The notes: generated by a model from the sequence alone, not told the origin. A DNA stretch of 64,000 bases from Salvia splendens (GCF_004379255.2 NC_056033.1:22560209-22624208), one strand, 5' to 3'. Numbered from the stretch's first letter, positions 39,800 to 51,554 are shown. Numbers and translations are program-made.

Positions 39800-42484
39800 A
39801 TGCCGGACCCACCTCCAAACCCAGCCACGGCTCCTCCGGACCCCGAGGAGGCTAGATCTATTCCGGACCAACTCATGGTCTTCCGATCAAGTGAGGACCA
39901 AACTCCGAAGATCCCGGCCAAAGAAATGAAAATGACAAGCAAGAAGGGAAAGATAGCGGCTAGGAAGAGCACGCCGGCTCCCATCACCAAAGGCCATGGC
40001 CAGAAAAGATTCGTACTCTCCCCTTTTCCGGAGGACAAACAACTCACGAAGAAGCTCGACTTTGGTGCGGTCACCTCCGAGCTAGAGAGCTCCGGATCGG
40101 CCTCCGGCCTTGAAAGTCCTAAATGTAAGGTAACACTCTTCTCGCCTCTCTCCATGGATGAAAAAGCAGCACAAGATAGGGAAGCCCATCCCATGAACTT
40201 GTCCGATGTGGATGGAACTCATATGGAGATGGTGGTGTATGGAAAAGCTCCGGCTGCCGACGCCGCGCCGTCCGACCTTGAACCCGGCATGGGTGAGAAG
40301 ACCGTTGGAGGTGAGGAAGGCGGTCCCCTAGGCGTATCCCATGAGGATTCGGACGTCACATGTGTGACAAAAAGCACATTGGGGAGTGAGATAGTCAACT
40401 TTCCCGAAATGGATATGGGAACAAATTGCCTTTTGGAAAGTGCCTTTGTCCCATACCAAAAATGGGAGTCACATGTGGAGCATCATTCACCACCTCCAAT
40501 GCAGCAAGTAGAGCCAAAAAGGATGGAGATCCCTCAAATTATTGACTTGACCGTGGCGGAGAGGCTTGACTCGATGGCGGCGCAACCCCTCCTCGCCGGG
40601 CCCACGCCGGCCAAGGTCGAATTGCCTAGAGCCAACCTTGTTACAAATGGGAAAGGAAAAGACATGGAGGCATGTAGGCCTTGCTTGGAGATTGAACCAT
40701 CCTTGGAAGACTTCCCGCCACTAGAAAAGGGAAGAACCCTGCGAATCCTAGCATCTTTCGAATCCGGAGCAACTCTTACGAAGCCGGGTTGGCCGATGAC
40801 CAAGCCTAATCAAAACGTCCAACGCAACTTGAATACGTCCTCGGCCTCGGGCATGCATGCGACGGACTCGGGAATGCACGAGATGGAGAGGGGAACGCCC
40901 CGGCCTCCCGATGTAGCAATGAACGAGAATGACTCGAGCAATGGATCACATAATGGAACAATTCCCGGGGTTAATACTAATGATAACCCGACACACAACC
41001 CTTTGGGAGATGACACCGGGCCAAGTGTGAAGAACCCCAACAAGAAGAAATCAATGGCCGACATGGTGAGAGGGGCATCGACTAGTGAGGGTCCACAAGC
41101 CTTCGACCCGGAGAACATACAAAATATTGGCTTTGCGTCCACGGCAAACAGAATCCCATCCATCTACTTCTCCGGATCAGAAATCCAAAGGTTGGCATCA
41201 TCTCTCGGTCATGCAATTGTAGGTAAGTTTTCGCATTCGATACCGGCCTCCTCTCAAATTCAAAAGGCGCTAGACAACATTAAGTTTTGTCGAGGTTACA
41301 CTTGGAAATATATTAATGCCAAACATATTCTTGTTCAATTCGAGGACATGGCGGATTATGCTCGGCTCCTTAGTGGTCCCAAAGGTACTCCGGTGTGGTT
41401 CATTGACCGGCATCCGATGAGAGTCTTCAAATGGTCACCGGATTTTGATGCCTATTGTGAGTCCCCAATTGCGGCAATATGGTGCAAGCTAATTGGGCTC
41501 CCGATACACCTGTTTGATCAATCGGCCCTCTATGCCATTGGGAAACTACTTGGTACACCGATCCAAATTGATAGAGCTACGGCCAACAAGTCAAGACTCT
41601 CATTCGCACGGGTGTGCATCGAGATCGACATCACGGAACCGCCACTGACCGAAATCATCCTTGACATTTGTGGACGTGAATTGGTGCAACAAGTTAAGTG
41701 GGATAAGATCCCGGCCTATTGTGGGGATTGTAAACACGTGGGCCACAAGAGTGAAGTTTGCTATGCTTCCGGAAAGACGGAGCGACCCCCAAAAAGAAAC
41801 TACAACGTTGCGCCACCAAAACAGCAACAACATGTTGGGAGTGGAGCTAAGAAGAACAATGATGGCACGAAGATGAACGTTGATGATTCGAGACATACCG
41901 ACAATAACATGGAATGGAAACAACAAGGAAAACACAAGGGGAAGGAAAACAACAACCGGATGAACCCGAAGGCTAGTGTGCACACGGGGGTGGTGTGGTC
42001 GGGACCGGACTTCTTGGGTGATATGCATGGCTCGGGGAGTGAGGTCACGACAATCGCCCATAATGCACGAGTCCCAAACCAAGGCAGACAGGCGCGCACT
42101 AAGGCCCCTTCATTTGAACATGGACGAAAGACCAAATCGGGAGAGGAGGTCCGGCCCCGGCATGAAGGTCAATCGGCTTCGGACGACCTATTCCAACCAA
42201 AAGGCCATTTCATGCCATTTGCCTTCGAGAAGGCCGAGGATCCGGGGTCATTGAGTCACATGAGCACCAATCGTTATTTCTCCCTCATGGCCCAAGAGAA
42301 CTTCACGGAGAATGATATGGAGGACGATGAGAATTGGGAGGACTCCTTCTCGCACAAGGAAGACGAAGATGGAGCCAATCCAGCCCTTGTGGAGGCCGAG
42401 ACACCCCATGGAGGGAGCAATCTCCAAATCACTGAATTTCAAGGGGGGGCGTCAATCCCACCGGGTACGATCTCCGCTAGTTAA
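39800..42484 (+). CDS. LINE ORF1 protein (DUF4283 and CCHC knuckle), intact
   Basis: ATG chosen at 39800 (MPDPPPNPATAPPDPEEAR), the start conserved with L8; upstream codons are open but come from the 5' UTR. 894 residues to TAA at 42482-42484. Order: disordered N-terminus with KSTPAPITKGHGQKRFV; SLEDFPPLEKGRTLR (about 300); KKKSMADMVRGASTSEGPQA; DUF4283 at about 465-615 (HAIVGKFSHSIPASSQIQKA, HPMRVFKWSPDFDAYCESP); CCHC knuckle CGDCKHVGHKSEVC (about 640); basic low-complexity region; STNRYFSLMAQENF; acidic tail. No signal peptide or membrane segment. Predicted RNA-binding chaperone forming the LINE RNP. The stop overlaps an ATG of ORF2 (TAATGATG). Confidence 0.9.
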   Translation: MPDPPPNPATAPPDPEEARSIPDQLMVFRSSEDQTPKIPAKEMKMTSKKGKIAARKSTPAPITKGHGQKRFVLSPFPEDKQLTKKLDFGAVTSELESSGSASGLESPKCKVTLFSPLSMDEKAAQDREAHPMNLSDVDGTHMEMVVYGKAPAADAAPSDLEPGMGEKTVGGEEGGPLGVSHEDSDVTCVTKSTLGSEIVNFPEMDMGTNCLLESAFVPYQKWESHVEHHSPPPMQQVEPKRMEIPQIIDLTVAERLDSMAAQPLLAGPTPAKVELPRANLVTNGKGKDMEACRPCLEIEPSLEDFPPLEKGRTLRILASFESGATLTKPGWPMTKPNQNVQRNLNTSSASGMHATDSGMHEMERGTPRPPDVAMNENDSSNGSHNGTIPGVNTNDNPTHNPLGDDTGPSVKNPNKKKSMADMVRGASTSEGPQAFDPENIQNIGFASTANRIPSIYFSGSEIQRLASSLGHAIVGKFSHSIPASSQIQKALDNIKFCRGYTWKYINAKHILVQFEDMADYARLLSGPKGTPVWFIDRHPMRVFKWSPDFDAYCESPIAAIWCKLIGLPIHLFDQSALYAIGKLLGTPIQIDRATANKSRLSFARVCIEIDITEPPLTEIILDICGRELVQQVKWDKIPAYCGDCKHVGHKSEVCYASGKTERPPKRNYNVAPPKQQQHVGSGAKKNNDGTKMNVDDSRHTDNNMEWKQQGKHKGKENNNRMNPKASVHTGVVWSGPDFLGDMHGSGSEVTTIAHNARVPNQGRQARTKAPSFEHGRKTKSGEEVRPRHEGQSASDDLFQPKGHFMPFAFEKAEDPGSLSHMSTNRYFSLMAQENFTENDMEDDENWEDSFSHKEDEDGANPALVEAETPHGGSNLQITEFQGGASIPPGTISAS

Positions 42485-45400
42485 TGATGTCTTTGAACTT
42501 TCTATTTTGGAACGTTAGGGGGATCGCAAATGCGTCAACCCAAAACGTCCTAAAGAGAATAATTAAATCTCATAATATTTGTTTTCTTGCAATAATGGAA
42601 CCACTTGTCGACCCTAACCCGGACAAGTTTTCAAAAGTGTTGGGGCTGCATTATAAGGGATCGAATGCCAATGGGAAGATATGGATTTTTGTGGAGGAAG
42701 GGATGGATTTTGAGGTGGTGGATGACTCGGAGCAACTATTGCATGGGCTGTTCACTTGCCCCCGGACTCCAACACCTATTTTAATCTCGGCCGTGTATGC
42801 TAAATGTTCGAGAGGAGAGAGGCTTGCTTTGTGGGAAAAAATGAGGGAGCTGACCCAAGTCTCGGAAGGAATGCCGTGGTTTATTGGAGGGGATTTCAAC
42901 ACAATCCTCTCCGCGGGAGACAGAATGAGGAGTGACACAAACCGCCTGGCTGAAATGGTGGACTTTGCAGAGGCTATTGAAGACTGTGGTCTCTTGGATC
43001 CAGGGTATGATGGATCAGACTTTACTTGGGCTAAGAATGGCCTTATGGAAAGGCTAGACAGGGTGCTGATTAATGAGGTGGCGTCTCAACGGTTCGAGGC
43101 AATACGAGTCACAAACCTCCGCCGTATTGCATCGGATCATGGCCCTCTCCTTGTCCGATGCAAGATGCCTAATACCCCCGGAGGAGGTAAAGCCTTTCGG
43201 TTCCAAAACATGTGGGTACGGCATGAAGGATTTAATGAATTGGTGAGGGAAGATTGGGGGACCCCCACGGAGGCGGCGGGTCTCCTCAACTTGAAGCTCA
43301 AGCTAGCAAGGATTAAGAGAACATTAAAACGGTGGAATAGAGAGGTATTTGGGAACATTCACGCCAACCTCAAGTCCTGTGAAGAAAGCATTGCGATAGC
43401 CCAAGCGGAGTTCGAAGATGATCCCTCGGCCCGGAATAGAACGGAGGTCAACAAACAAATTGCGGAGTACATCCTCCTTCTTAAGATGGAGGAGGACTTC
43501 TGGCGTCAGAAGGCGGCACTACGGTGGCTGGAAGATGGGGATAAAAACACCAGATTCTATCAAAGCTGGGTGAAGCAGAAGAGGGTTCGGCTACGGATAC
43601 ACAAGATCAACGTGAATGGGTGTGAACTCACGGAAGACTCGGCCATCCAAGCATCGGCGGTTGAGTTTTATCAAAACCTTCTTGCTCCATGCAATCCGGT
43701 ACTTACGGAACCGGACCTAAGCCTCCTACACCGACTTCCCCCTTCGGAGTCTTTGGCGGCCCTCCCCGAACCTCCAGATGCGGATGAAGTGAAAAGAGCG
43801 GTCTTCGACATCTCGGCCAATAGTGCTCCTGGACCAGATGGCTATTCGGCTCTCTTTTTCCAAGCCTGCTGGAGCATTGTGGGATCGGATGTGGTGGATG
43901 CGGTTAGACAATTTTTCGGTGGGGCCTTTCTTCCCCGAAGCTTCACGGCCACAAGCATTGTACTCATCCCGAAGAAGCCCATTCCAGAGTCATGGGGAGA
44001 CTACAGGCCCCATTAGTTTGTGTAATGTGATCAATAAGGTGATTACTAAGATACTCTCCAAGCGACTGGCCCCTTTACTCCCACGCGTGGTAGCTTCCAA
44101 CCAAAGTGGTTTTGTCAAAGGGAGACTCCTCAATGATAACGTACTACTTGCTCAGGAGATGTTCCATGAGCTACAACGAAGCACACCGGCCCCTAATGTT
44201 GCAATCAAGATAGATATGGCCAAGGCCTATGATCGAGTTCAATGGCCGTTTCTCCTAAAAGTCCTTAAACACATGGGATTCCCCGAGCCGTGGGTGGACC
44301 TCATCAAGAGATGCATTGGGTCTTGTTGGTTCTCAATCCTTGTCAATGGGGCGCCGGCCGGTTTTTTTCAAATCTACCCGTGGCCTTAGGCAAGGGGACC
44401 CCATCTCTCCCGCCCTATTCGTCCTGGCCGCGGATTACCTCTCGAGACTTCTTGATAAACTCATCCTCGGCAACAAAGAAATGACGTTCAAAGCAACCCG
44501 GGGAAGTATTGAGATCAGCCACCTCGCCTATGCAGATGACATCATCATCTTCACGCAAGCGGCGGCGAACCCTCTCCGGAGGCTACGAGCATGCCTTGAT
44601 CATTATGCCGAGGCGTCCGGCCAACAAGTCAACCTTGGGAAAAGCAATTTTTTCATTGCCGAGGTTCATGAAGGGTGGACAAACACAATACAAAGGGAAG
44701 GAGGATTCTCTCGAGGTACATTCCCGTTCCTTTACCTTGGAGTCCCTATTTACCGAGGTGTGAAGCGCTCGAGCATGTTCTTGTTTCTCCGTGAGAAAAT
44801 CGCGGCTAGGATCTCTGGGTGGGCCCATCGACACCTCTCCTTTGGGGGGAGACTTACTTTGATTAAAAGCACACTCGAAGCGATACCACTTCATATCTTC
44901 CAAGCTATCGAGCCTACGGGCGGTGCCCTCAAGCAATTGGATCAGCAAATGGCCCGTTTCTTTTGGGGGTCAACTAATGAGAAGAAGAGGACGCACTGGA
45001 TAAGCTGGGAACAGGCTTGTCTACCAACGGCCGAGGGGGGATTGGGCATCCGGAAGATCAAGGAAGTCTTAAGAGCCTTTAACATCAAGTTATGGTGGCG
45101 GTTTAGGGAACAAAATTCCTTGTGGGCTACGTACTTAATGGCTAAATATTGTCAAAAGGTCTCCCCGCTAACAGCTAGACCATTGGGGAGGGGAAGCCCT
45201 ACGTGGAAGAGGATTCTGAAGGCTCGGCCTCTTGCTCAACCGCACATTCGATGGGTGGTGGGAGAAGGGAAGATGCTATTTTGGGATGACTTATGGCTTG
45301 GAGAGACGCCTTTGAGAGAACTTAGCCTTGATGATAGAGGAGGGCCTCTCGCTCGGGTGGCGGACTACATTAAGGATGGTGCATGGGATGAGCCTAAATT

Positions 45401-46042
45401 GCGGAATCTCCAAGCGCAAGCTGGCCTAGCACAACATATCGTACAAAAGATCCTCGACACACCCGTCATCTCGGATGGGCCGGATGTACCAAGATGGAGA
45501 TTATCAACCAATGGAGAGAGAGTTCTCACTTGCTACTACATGGGAGACTTTACGAAGTCAAATGCCGATTGTGCAAGGCCTCGACGACATTTGGAGAGCG
45601 GGCCTCACGTCCTCTATGGCCATATTTTTATGGTGACTTCTCTCCAACCGCATTCCGGTGGACACAAAGCTGCAATGGAGACGAATGGAATTGGCCTCCA
45701 AATGCCATTGCTGCCCACATCGACCAGGGATTGAATCCCTCCAACACCTCTTCATTCAAGGGGACGGGGCTCACGGGATATGGAGGGAATTTGACACATG
45801 GTTCGAGGGTCCGTCACCACCCCTCCGGATCAATGACACCATACCGGAACGACTTGTGGTCTGGACGAGAAGAGTTCGGCAACCGGGCAAAAAACACCTA
45901 AGCAGGGCCATGCCGTATCTCATTTTATGGTTCATTTGGGCAGAACGGAATAGGAGCCGGCACCAGTCCGTACAATTTAGGCCTTTCAATGTTATTTGGC
46001 AAGTTCAAATCTACATCCGGAATAGTATGATGAACGGGATAT
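42484..46042 (+). pseudogene. LINE ORF2 of L10 (endonuclease, RT, zf-RVT; 3' truncated)
   Basis: Starts in the TAATGATG overlap (ATG 42484 or 42487). Open for 510 codons through endonuclease (FWNVRGIANAST, WFIGGDFNTIL, SDHGPLLVRC) and linker to GDYRP. Lesions: one extra C near 44008-44012; one extra T in a T run near 44362-44369; a 4-bp GAGA duplication near 45511-45518; and TGA near 45634-45636 in place of an Arg codon. RT motifs NQSGFVKGRLLND, KIDMAKAYDRVQW, GLRQGDPIS and YADDIIIF and the zf-RVT CHCCPHRPGIESLQHLF are otherwise preserved. It ends at 46042 before RNase H. Simple indels in homopolymers suggest recent decay. Confidence 0.9.
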
Positions 46043-46052
46043 ACATATCATT

Positions 46053-46065
46053 TGGTATCAGAGCC
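46053..46065 (+). promoter_or_regulatory. G2 primer-binding site (tRNA-iMet type)
   Basis: TGGTATCAGAGCC, complementary to the 3' end of initiator tRNA-Met, 2 nt after the LTR end CATATCA. It primes minus-strand cDNA. Confidence 0.92.
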
Positions 46066-46454
46066 ATCTGGTATTGATCTATTCTTAGCTTTACCTTACA
46101 TTCATATCTTAGTTTCAAAAAAAAAATCTTTACCTTCTTTTATCCATTATTTTTTTTTTGCTTTACAAAAAGAAGCAAACAAAAAAACCAGAAAAAAAAA
46201 CCCAAATACATTTTTCACATCATTTTCTCGACCATTTCCTTTCATCCTTCATTCAAGGGCTAAAGTTGGTTGATTGCTATTTGTTCTTGTTTGTTCTTGA
46301 TTTGTTTTATACTTGTGTTTTCTTTGCAAAAGAGAAAGAGTGGTAAAAGGCTTGAGAGGTAAGGTTATTTGAGGGGAGGTAAAAGCCAACGAGTGATATA
46401 CACGAGTGTTTTGTGAGGTTTATTTTTTGTGTGATACACGAGTGAACTGTGAGG
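46066..46454 (+). other. G2 leader between PBS and gag
   Basis: 389 bp without a gene. A-rich and T-rich runs occur at 46118-46212. The same leader, inverted and diverged, lies at 52766-53157 in G1. Confidence 0.8.
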
Positions 46455-48236
46455 ATGGATTCTACTGACGATCATATTCTAGTTGATCCTACGTTGAAAG
46501 CCATGCAACAACAATTTGCAAGGTTTGCACGGATTCTGGAAAGTGTTTCAGGGCGGTTGGAGAGGCTAGAAGTTAAGGCAACAAATGAAAATAATAACGA
46601 GGAGGAAGAGAGTGGAGGAGAAGATGATGCTTCATATAGGCATCGAAATGAGAGACGTGGAAACGGTAGAAGAGGGCGTACAAATGAAGTGGATGGTGAT
46701 TTGAGAAGCATCAAACTGAAGATCCCAACATTCCAAGGAAGGAGTGACCCCGAAGCTTATTTGGAGTGGGAGAGAAAGGTGGATCTCATCTTTGAATGTC
46801 ACAACTATTCCGAGGAGAAAAAGGTTAGACTTGCTGCTATTGAATTCGCTGACTATGCTATAGTTTGGTGGGATCAATTGACAACTAGTACAAGGCGATA
46901 TGGAGGAAGACTGGTTTCGACTTGGGAAGAAATGAAAAGCATAATGCGTAAGAGATTTGTACCTTCTCATTATTTTTGTGAATTGTATCAAAAATTACAA
47001 TCTATGAAACAAGGTACTAAATCTGTTGATGAGTACTACAAAGACATGGAGATTGCCATGATTAGGGCAAATGTTGAAGAAGATAGAGAAGCAACTATGG
47101 CTCGATTCTTATGTGGGCTGAATAGGGAGATTGCAAACATTGTAGAGCTTCAACACTATGTGGAGTTGGAGGACATGGTTCATATGGCCATGAAGGTGGA
47201 GGGACAATTGAAGAAGAAGGGAACAATCCAAAAGAATTTTTCAACAAGTTCTCATTCTTCAAGGACAAAAGAGTGGACTTCATCCAAATCCAATTTTGGG
47301 GCAGGTTCTAAACCCCAAAATGAAGGGTCGACATCCAAGTCCAAAGAATTTGAGAAGGGTAAAGGTATTTCTACTTCTACTTCTACTCGAAATAGAGATA
47401 TCAAATGTTTTCGTTGTCAAGGTGTTGGACACATTGCATCTCAATGTCCAAACAAAAGGGTGATGATTTTGAAGCCAAATGGAGAGATAGAATCTGAAAG
47501 TGAACGTGAAGATGATGATGATGAGGAGGAGGATAAACAATTGGAGGAGATTGGACCAGAACATGGAGAACTTTTGGTCGTTCGAAGGGCTCTAAACATG
47601 CAAAACAGAAATGATGATCAACAAAGGGAGAACATCTTCCACAAAAGGTGTTTGGTCCAAGGTAAACTTTGCATAATGATTATTGATGGTGGTAGTTGTG
47701 CAAATGTTGCAAGTTCTGAAATGGTGGAAAAGTTGATCTTAACAACGGAAAAACATCCTAATCCGTACAAGCTACAATGGCTTAATGAATGTGGAGAAAT
47801 TCGAGTGACTAAGCGAGTTCTAATTTCGTTTTCAATTGGCAATTATAAAGATGATGTTCTTTGTGATGTTGTGCCAATGCATGCTAGTCACATTCTTTTG
47901 GGGAGGCCATGGCAGTTTGATCGTAGAGTGACTTATGATGGATTTCACAACCACTACACCTTCAAGCACAACAACAAGTCTATCATGCTTGTCTCTTTGA
48001 CACCTCAACAAGTTCAAAAAGATCAACAGAAATTATCTCAAGCAAGGAGAGCTCGTGAGGTTGAGAGAAAAAAAAGCGAGGGCATTGAAAAAGAGTCGAG
48101 TGAAAAGAGTCGAGAGAAAAGTAAGAATGAGGGAAAAGAAAAAAAGAATTTCTATGTGAGAGCAAAAGAAATAAAGAGTGCAATAGTTAAAGAAAAGAGT
48201 GTTTTCAGTGTACAAAGAGTCTTTGTTTACCACTAA
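46455..48236 (+). pseudogene. Gypsy gag and protease of G2
   Basis: ATG at 46455 (MDSTDDHILVDPTLK). Residues about 75-265: Retrotrans_gag domain (DPEAYLEWERKVDLIFEC, MRKRFVPSHYFCELYQKLQS). About 320: CCHC knuckle CFRCQGVGHIASQC. About 410-490: retropepsin-like protease with IDGGSCANVAS (DGG where DSG/DTG is usual) and HILLGRPWQFDR. The frame ends at 48236 because 5 nt are missing near 48208 relative to the G1 copy, which reads through into the pol part. Otherwise open for 593 codons. Nucleocapsid and processing functions of the element. Confidence 0.9.
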
Positions 48237-49098
48237 CGAATTAACCACTTCTTTGTCAAGTACTTTTGTGTCTCTTTTACAAGAATTCGAGGATGTCTTT
48301 CCCGAGGATGAACCAAGTGGATTACCTCCATTAAGAGGTATTGAACATCAAATTGACTTTGTTCCCGGTGCAGTTCTACCAAACCGACCAGCCTATAGGG
48401 CCAATCCCGAAGAGACTAAGGAAATTCAAAGGCAAGTGCAAGAGTTGTTGGAGAAAGGAAAAATCCGTGAGAGCATGAGTCCATGTGCTGTGCCGGTAAT
48501 TGTTGTTTCTAAGAAAGATGGATCATGGAGGATGTGCACCGACTGTCGAGCAATCAACAAAATCACTGTAAAGTATCGCTATCCTATTCCTAGGCTAGAT
48601 GATATGCTTGATGAATTGCATGGATCTGTTGTGTTTAGTAAGATCGATTTGAAAAGTGGTTATCATCAAATTCGCATTAGAGAAGGAGATGAATGGAAAA
48701 CCGCCTTTAAAACAAAATTTGGTCTTTATGAGTGGTTAGTCATGCCTTTTGGTTTAGCTAATGCACCAAGCACTGTCATGAGATTGATGCACCATGTTTC
48801 GAGAAAATTCATTGGAAAATTTGTGGTTGTTTATTTTGACGATATTCTTGTCTATAGCAAAAATGTGGATGAACATCTTAACCATGTGCATGCAATTTTG
48901 GACACCTTAAGAAAAGAATCATTGTATGCTAATCTCAAGAAGTGTTCATTTTGCATGGATAAAGTTATTTTTCTTGGTTTTGTTATAAGTGCTAATGGGA
49001 TTGAAATGGAAAAGGAGAAGGTGAAAGCTATTTTAGAATGGCCAATTCCTCAAAATGTAGCACAAGTTAGAAGTTTTCATGGTCTTGTAAGTTTTTAA
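48199..49098 (+). pseudogene. Gypsy reverse transcriptase of G2
   Basis: Continues the polyprotein in a shifted frame. [20 protein letters not shown] leads into RT with [45 protein letters not shown] and catalytic [10 protein letters not shown]. It stops at 49098 because about 110 bp are deleted between FHGLVSF and LKEKLTTAP, removing the RT/RNase H connection. Confidence 0.92.
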
Positions 49099-49099
49099 A

Positions 49100-50983
49100 G
49101 AAAAACTTACAACTGCACCAATTCTTTCTTTGCCTAACTTTGATAACATGTTTGAGCTTGAATGTGATGCATCTGGAGTAGGCATCGGAGCTGTTTTGTT
49201 GCAGGATGGAAAGCCAATCGCTTACTTTAGCGAAAAGTTGAAAGGAGCTCAATTGAACTATCCAACGTATGACAAGGAGTTATATGCGTTGGTTAGAGCT
49301 TTGGAAACATGGCACCATTACTTGTGGCCTAGAGAGTTTGTAATTCATACGGATCATGAATCTCTCAAGTACTTGAAAGGTCAAGGTAAGCTTAGCAAGA
49401 GACATGTTAAGTGGGTGGAATTCATTGAATCATTTCCCTATGTAATCAAATACAAAAAGGGAAAAGAAAACATTGTGGCTGATGCATTGTCTCGGAGGTA
49501 CATTTTGATCACTAATTTGAGTTCTAAGTTGCTTGGTTTTGAGTTGATTAAGGAAATGTATGATAATGACCCGGACTTTTCTTCTATCTATTTAGCTTGT
49601 AAGCATGCTGCATTTGACAAGTTCTATAGGCATGATGGCTATTTGTTTAGAGAAAATAAACTGTGCATTCCTAAAGGTTCTATGCGTGAATTGCTTGTGC
49701 GTGAAGCACATGGTGGTGGTTTAATGGGGCATTTTGGAGTCCATAAGACAATGGATGTTTTGCATGAACATTTCTTTTGGCCTAAAATGCGTGTGGATGT
49801 TGAAAGAATTTGTAAATGATGCATATCTTGCATGCAAGCCAAGTCTAAATCACGCCTACATGGTTTGTACAAACCGTTACCAATTACTAGTGCACCTTGG
49901 GAGGATATTTCAATGGACTTTGTTGTTGGTTTGCCAAGAACAAAAAGAGGTAGAGATTCAGTTTTTGTGGTTGTTGATAGGTTTTCAAAAATGGTACATT
50001 TTATTCCATGTCACAAAACTGATGATGCATCTCATATCGCTGATTTGTTCTTTAAAGAAATTGTCTATTTGCATGGTGTTCCTAGATCAATTGTGAGTGA
50101 TCGAGATGCTAAATTTGTGAGTCATTTTTGGCGAGTGTTGTGGAATAAGTTAGGAACTAAACTCTTGTTTTCTACTACTTGTCATCCACAAACTGATGGA
50201 CAAACTGAAGTAGTTAATAGGACTTTGTCTCAATTACTACGAACTTTAGTTAAAAAGAACTTGAAAAGTTGGGATGAATGCTTACCTTTTGCTGAATTTG
50301 CTTATAATCGAAGTGTTCATTCTGCTACTAACTCTTCTCCATTTGAAGTTGTGTATGGTTTTAATCCATTGAGCCCACTAGATTTGATTCCAATACCTAT
50401 TGAAGATCGTGCAAGTCTTGATGGAAAAGCTAAGGCCGAAATGGTGAAAAGATTGCATGAAAGGGTTAGACTCAACATTGAAAAGAGGACAGAACAATAT
50501 GCAAAGCAAGCCAACAAGGGTCGGAAACAAGTCATCTTTGAGCCGGGAGATTGGGTTTGGTTGCATATGAGAAAGGAGAGATTTCCTTCGAAAAGAAAGT
50601 CCAAGTTGCAGCCAAGAGGAGATGGACCATTCCAAGTGATTGGAAAAGTCAATGATAATGCTTACAAACTTGACTTACCTGGTGAGTTTAATGTAAGTGC
50701 TACTTTCAATGTTTCTGATTTATCTCCTTATGTTGGTGAATTAGATTCGAGGACGAATCCTCTTGAAGAAGAAGGGAATGATGGAGCTACACCCAAGCTG
50801 ATCTACAAGGACAAGAAGATGGATCCATTGTTCATTCAAAGTGGACCAATTACAAGAGCTAGAGCTAAGAAGATAAAGGAGTCCATGATGCTTTTAGTTG
50901 ATGAAATAAAAGCCCAATTCCAAGACCAATCTACATTGGGCCAAATGGTGAATATTATTCAAGTTAGTGGGCAGCCCAATGCA
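49100..50983 (+). pseudogene. Gypsy RNase H and integrase of G2
   Basis: RNase H ([56 protein letters not shown]) is followed by integrase: HHCC zinc region interrupted by TGA at 49817-49819 (an Arg codon in G1), DDE core at [23 protein letters not shown] and [13 protein letters not shown], then [19 protein letters not shown] and [15 protein letters not shown]. No chromodomain is evident. The last 68 codons (with [16 protein letters not shown]) lie inside the 3' LTR and end at 50983. Confidence 0.92.
50765..50778 (+). promoter_or_regulatory. G2 polypurine tract
   Basis: GAAGAAGAAGGGAA directly before the LTR start TGATGG; it would prime plus-strand DNA. The same tract, on the minus strand, abuts the G1 and G3 LTRs. 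Confidence 0.88.
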
Positions 50984-51549
50984 TGAAGTTTTGAGTCACT
51001 ATATATCACATTTTGGAGGCCCAAATTGAAGATACATGATGCATTTTCGTCCAAGTTGGAGCAACCAAAATGAAGAGTCATTTTTAAGTTACTTTTTGAG
51101 TTAAATAAGTGACTTTAGATGTCCTAAAGTCACACCAATAGTTTAGGAGTTACTTTTCACTTATTATGAGTCATTCTAAAGGTCTTAAGTTGTACTAATG
51201 ATATGAGACTTTCAAGAGTTCATTCTAGCCTATAAATAGGCTTGTAAGCATGTCATTTGAGGACACCATTGATCAAATACGAAAATAGACTTTGTCTTGT
51301 GAGTTGAATTCTCTTTGTAGAGTTTTTCACTTGTTTGGAACTTATCAAGATACTTTGAGCAAGTTCTTGTGGCGTTCAACCATACCGAGGTTCTTGGCTG
51401 ATCGTATAGCCAACGGGTCGAGGTTTTCCAAGCTCTGGAAGTGGATCAAACCAGATTATCAATCAAGGGAGTCCGCTGCCAAACCTTATACGTGGGGTTC
51501 TTGGATCAATATATCCAACGGGTCCTTCGTCCTATCCCAATCCATGTCA
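50779..51549 (+). repeat. G2 3' LTR (771 bp)
   Basis: TGATGGAG ... CCATGTCA. Contains the end of pol (to 50983), the TATA box at 51231-51238 and a frame in the R/U5 region that stays open in several copies (51292-51558) but begins with TTG. It ends exactly at the L9 junction. Confidence 0.95.
51231..51238 (+). promoter_or_regulatory. LTR TATA box of G2
   Basis: TATAAATAGGC, same position in the LTR as in the solo copy. Confidence 0.7.
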
Positions 51550-51554
51550 AAAAG

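Larger units (their letters stand above)
39512..46042 (+). mobile_element. LINE L10 in the G2 5' LTR
   Basis: Plus-strand LINE with 5' UTR (39512-39799, containing the TCTCTCTAG motif), intact ORF1 and damaged ORF2. It is truncated at its 3' side in the tether region (RNSMMNGIY), where the G2 LTR end follows. No poly(A) or target duplication, so a simple insertion is not shown; recombination removed both the LINE 3' end and most of the LTR. L11 (53512-54137) could be a displaced 3' end of a similar copy. Confidence 0.85.
39495..51549 (+). mobile_element. Ty3/Gypsy element G2, inserted in L9
   Basis: Starts TGATGGAG at 39495 and ends CCATGTCA at 51549. The 5-bp flanks are ACAAG (39490-39494) and AAAAG (51550-51554), a one-mismatch target duplication. 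Internal order: PBS, leader, gag, protease, RT, RNase H, integrase, polypurine tract, 3' LTR. Most of the 5' LTR is replaced by L10. Same family as G1, G3 and the solo LTR. The tRNA-Met primer and the pol frame running into the LTR would fit a chromovirus lineage such as CRM, but that placement is inference. Confidence 0.9.
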
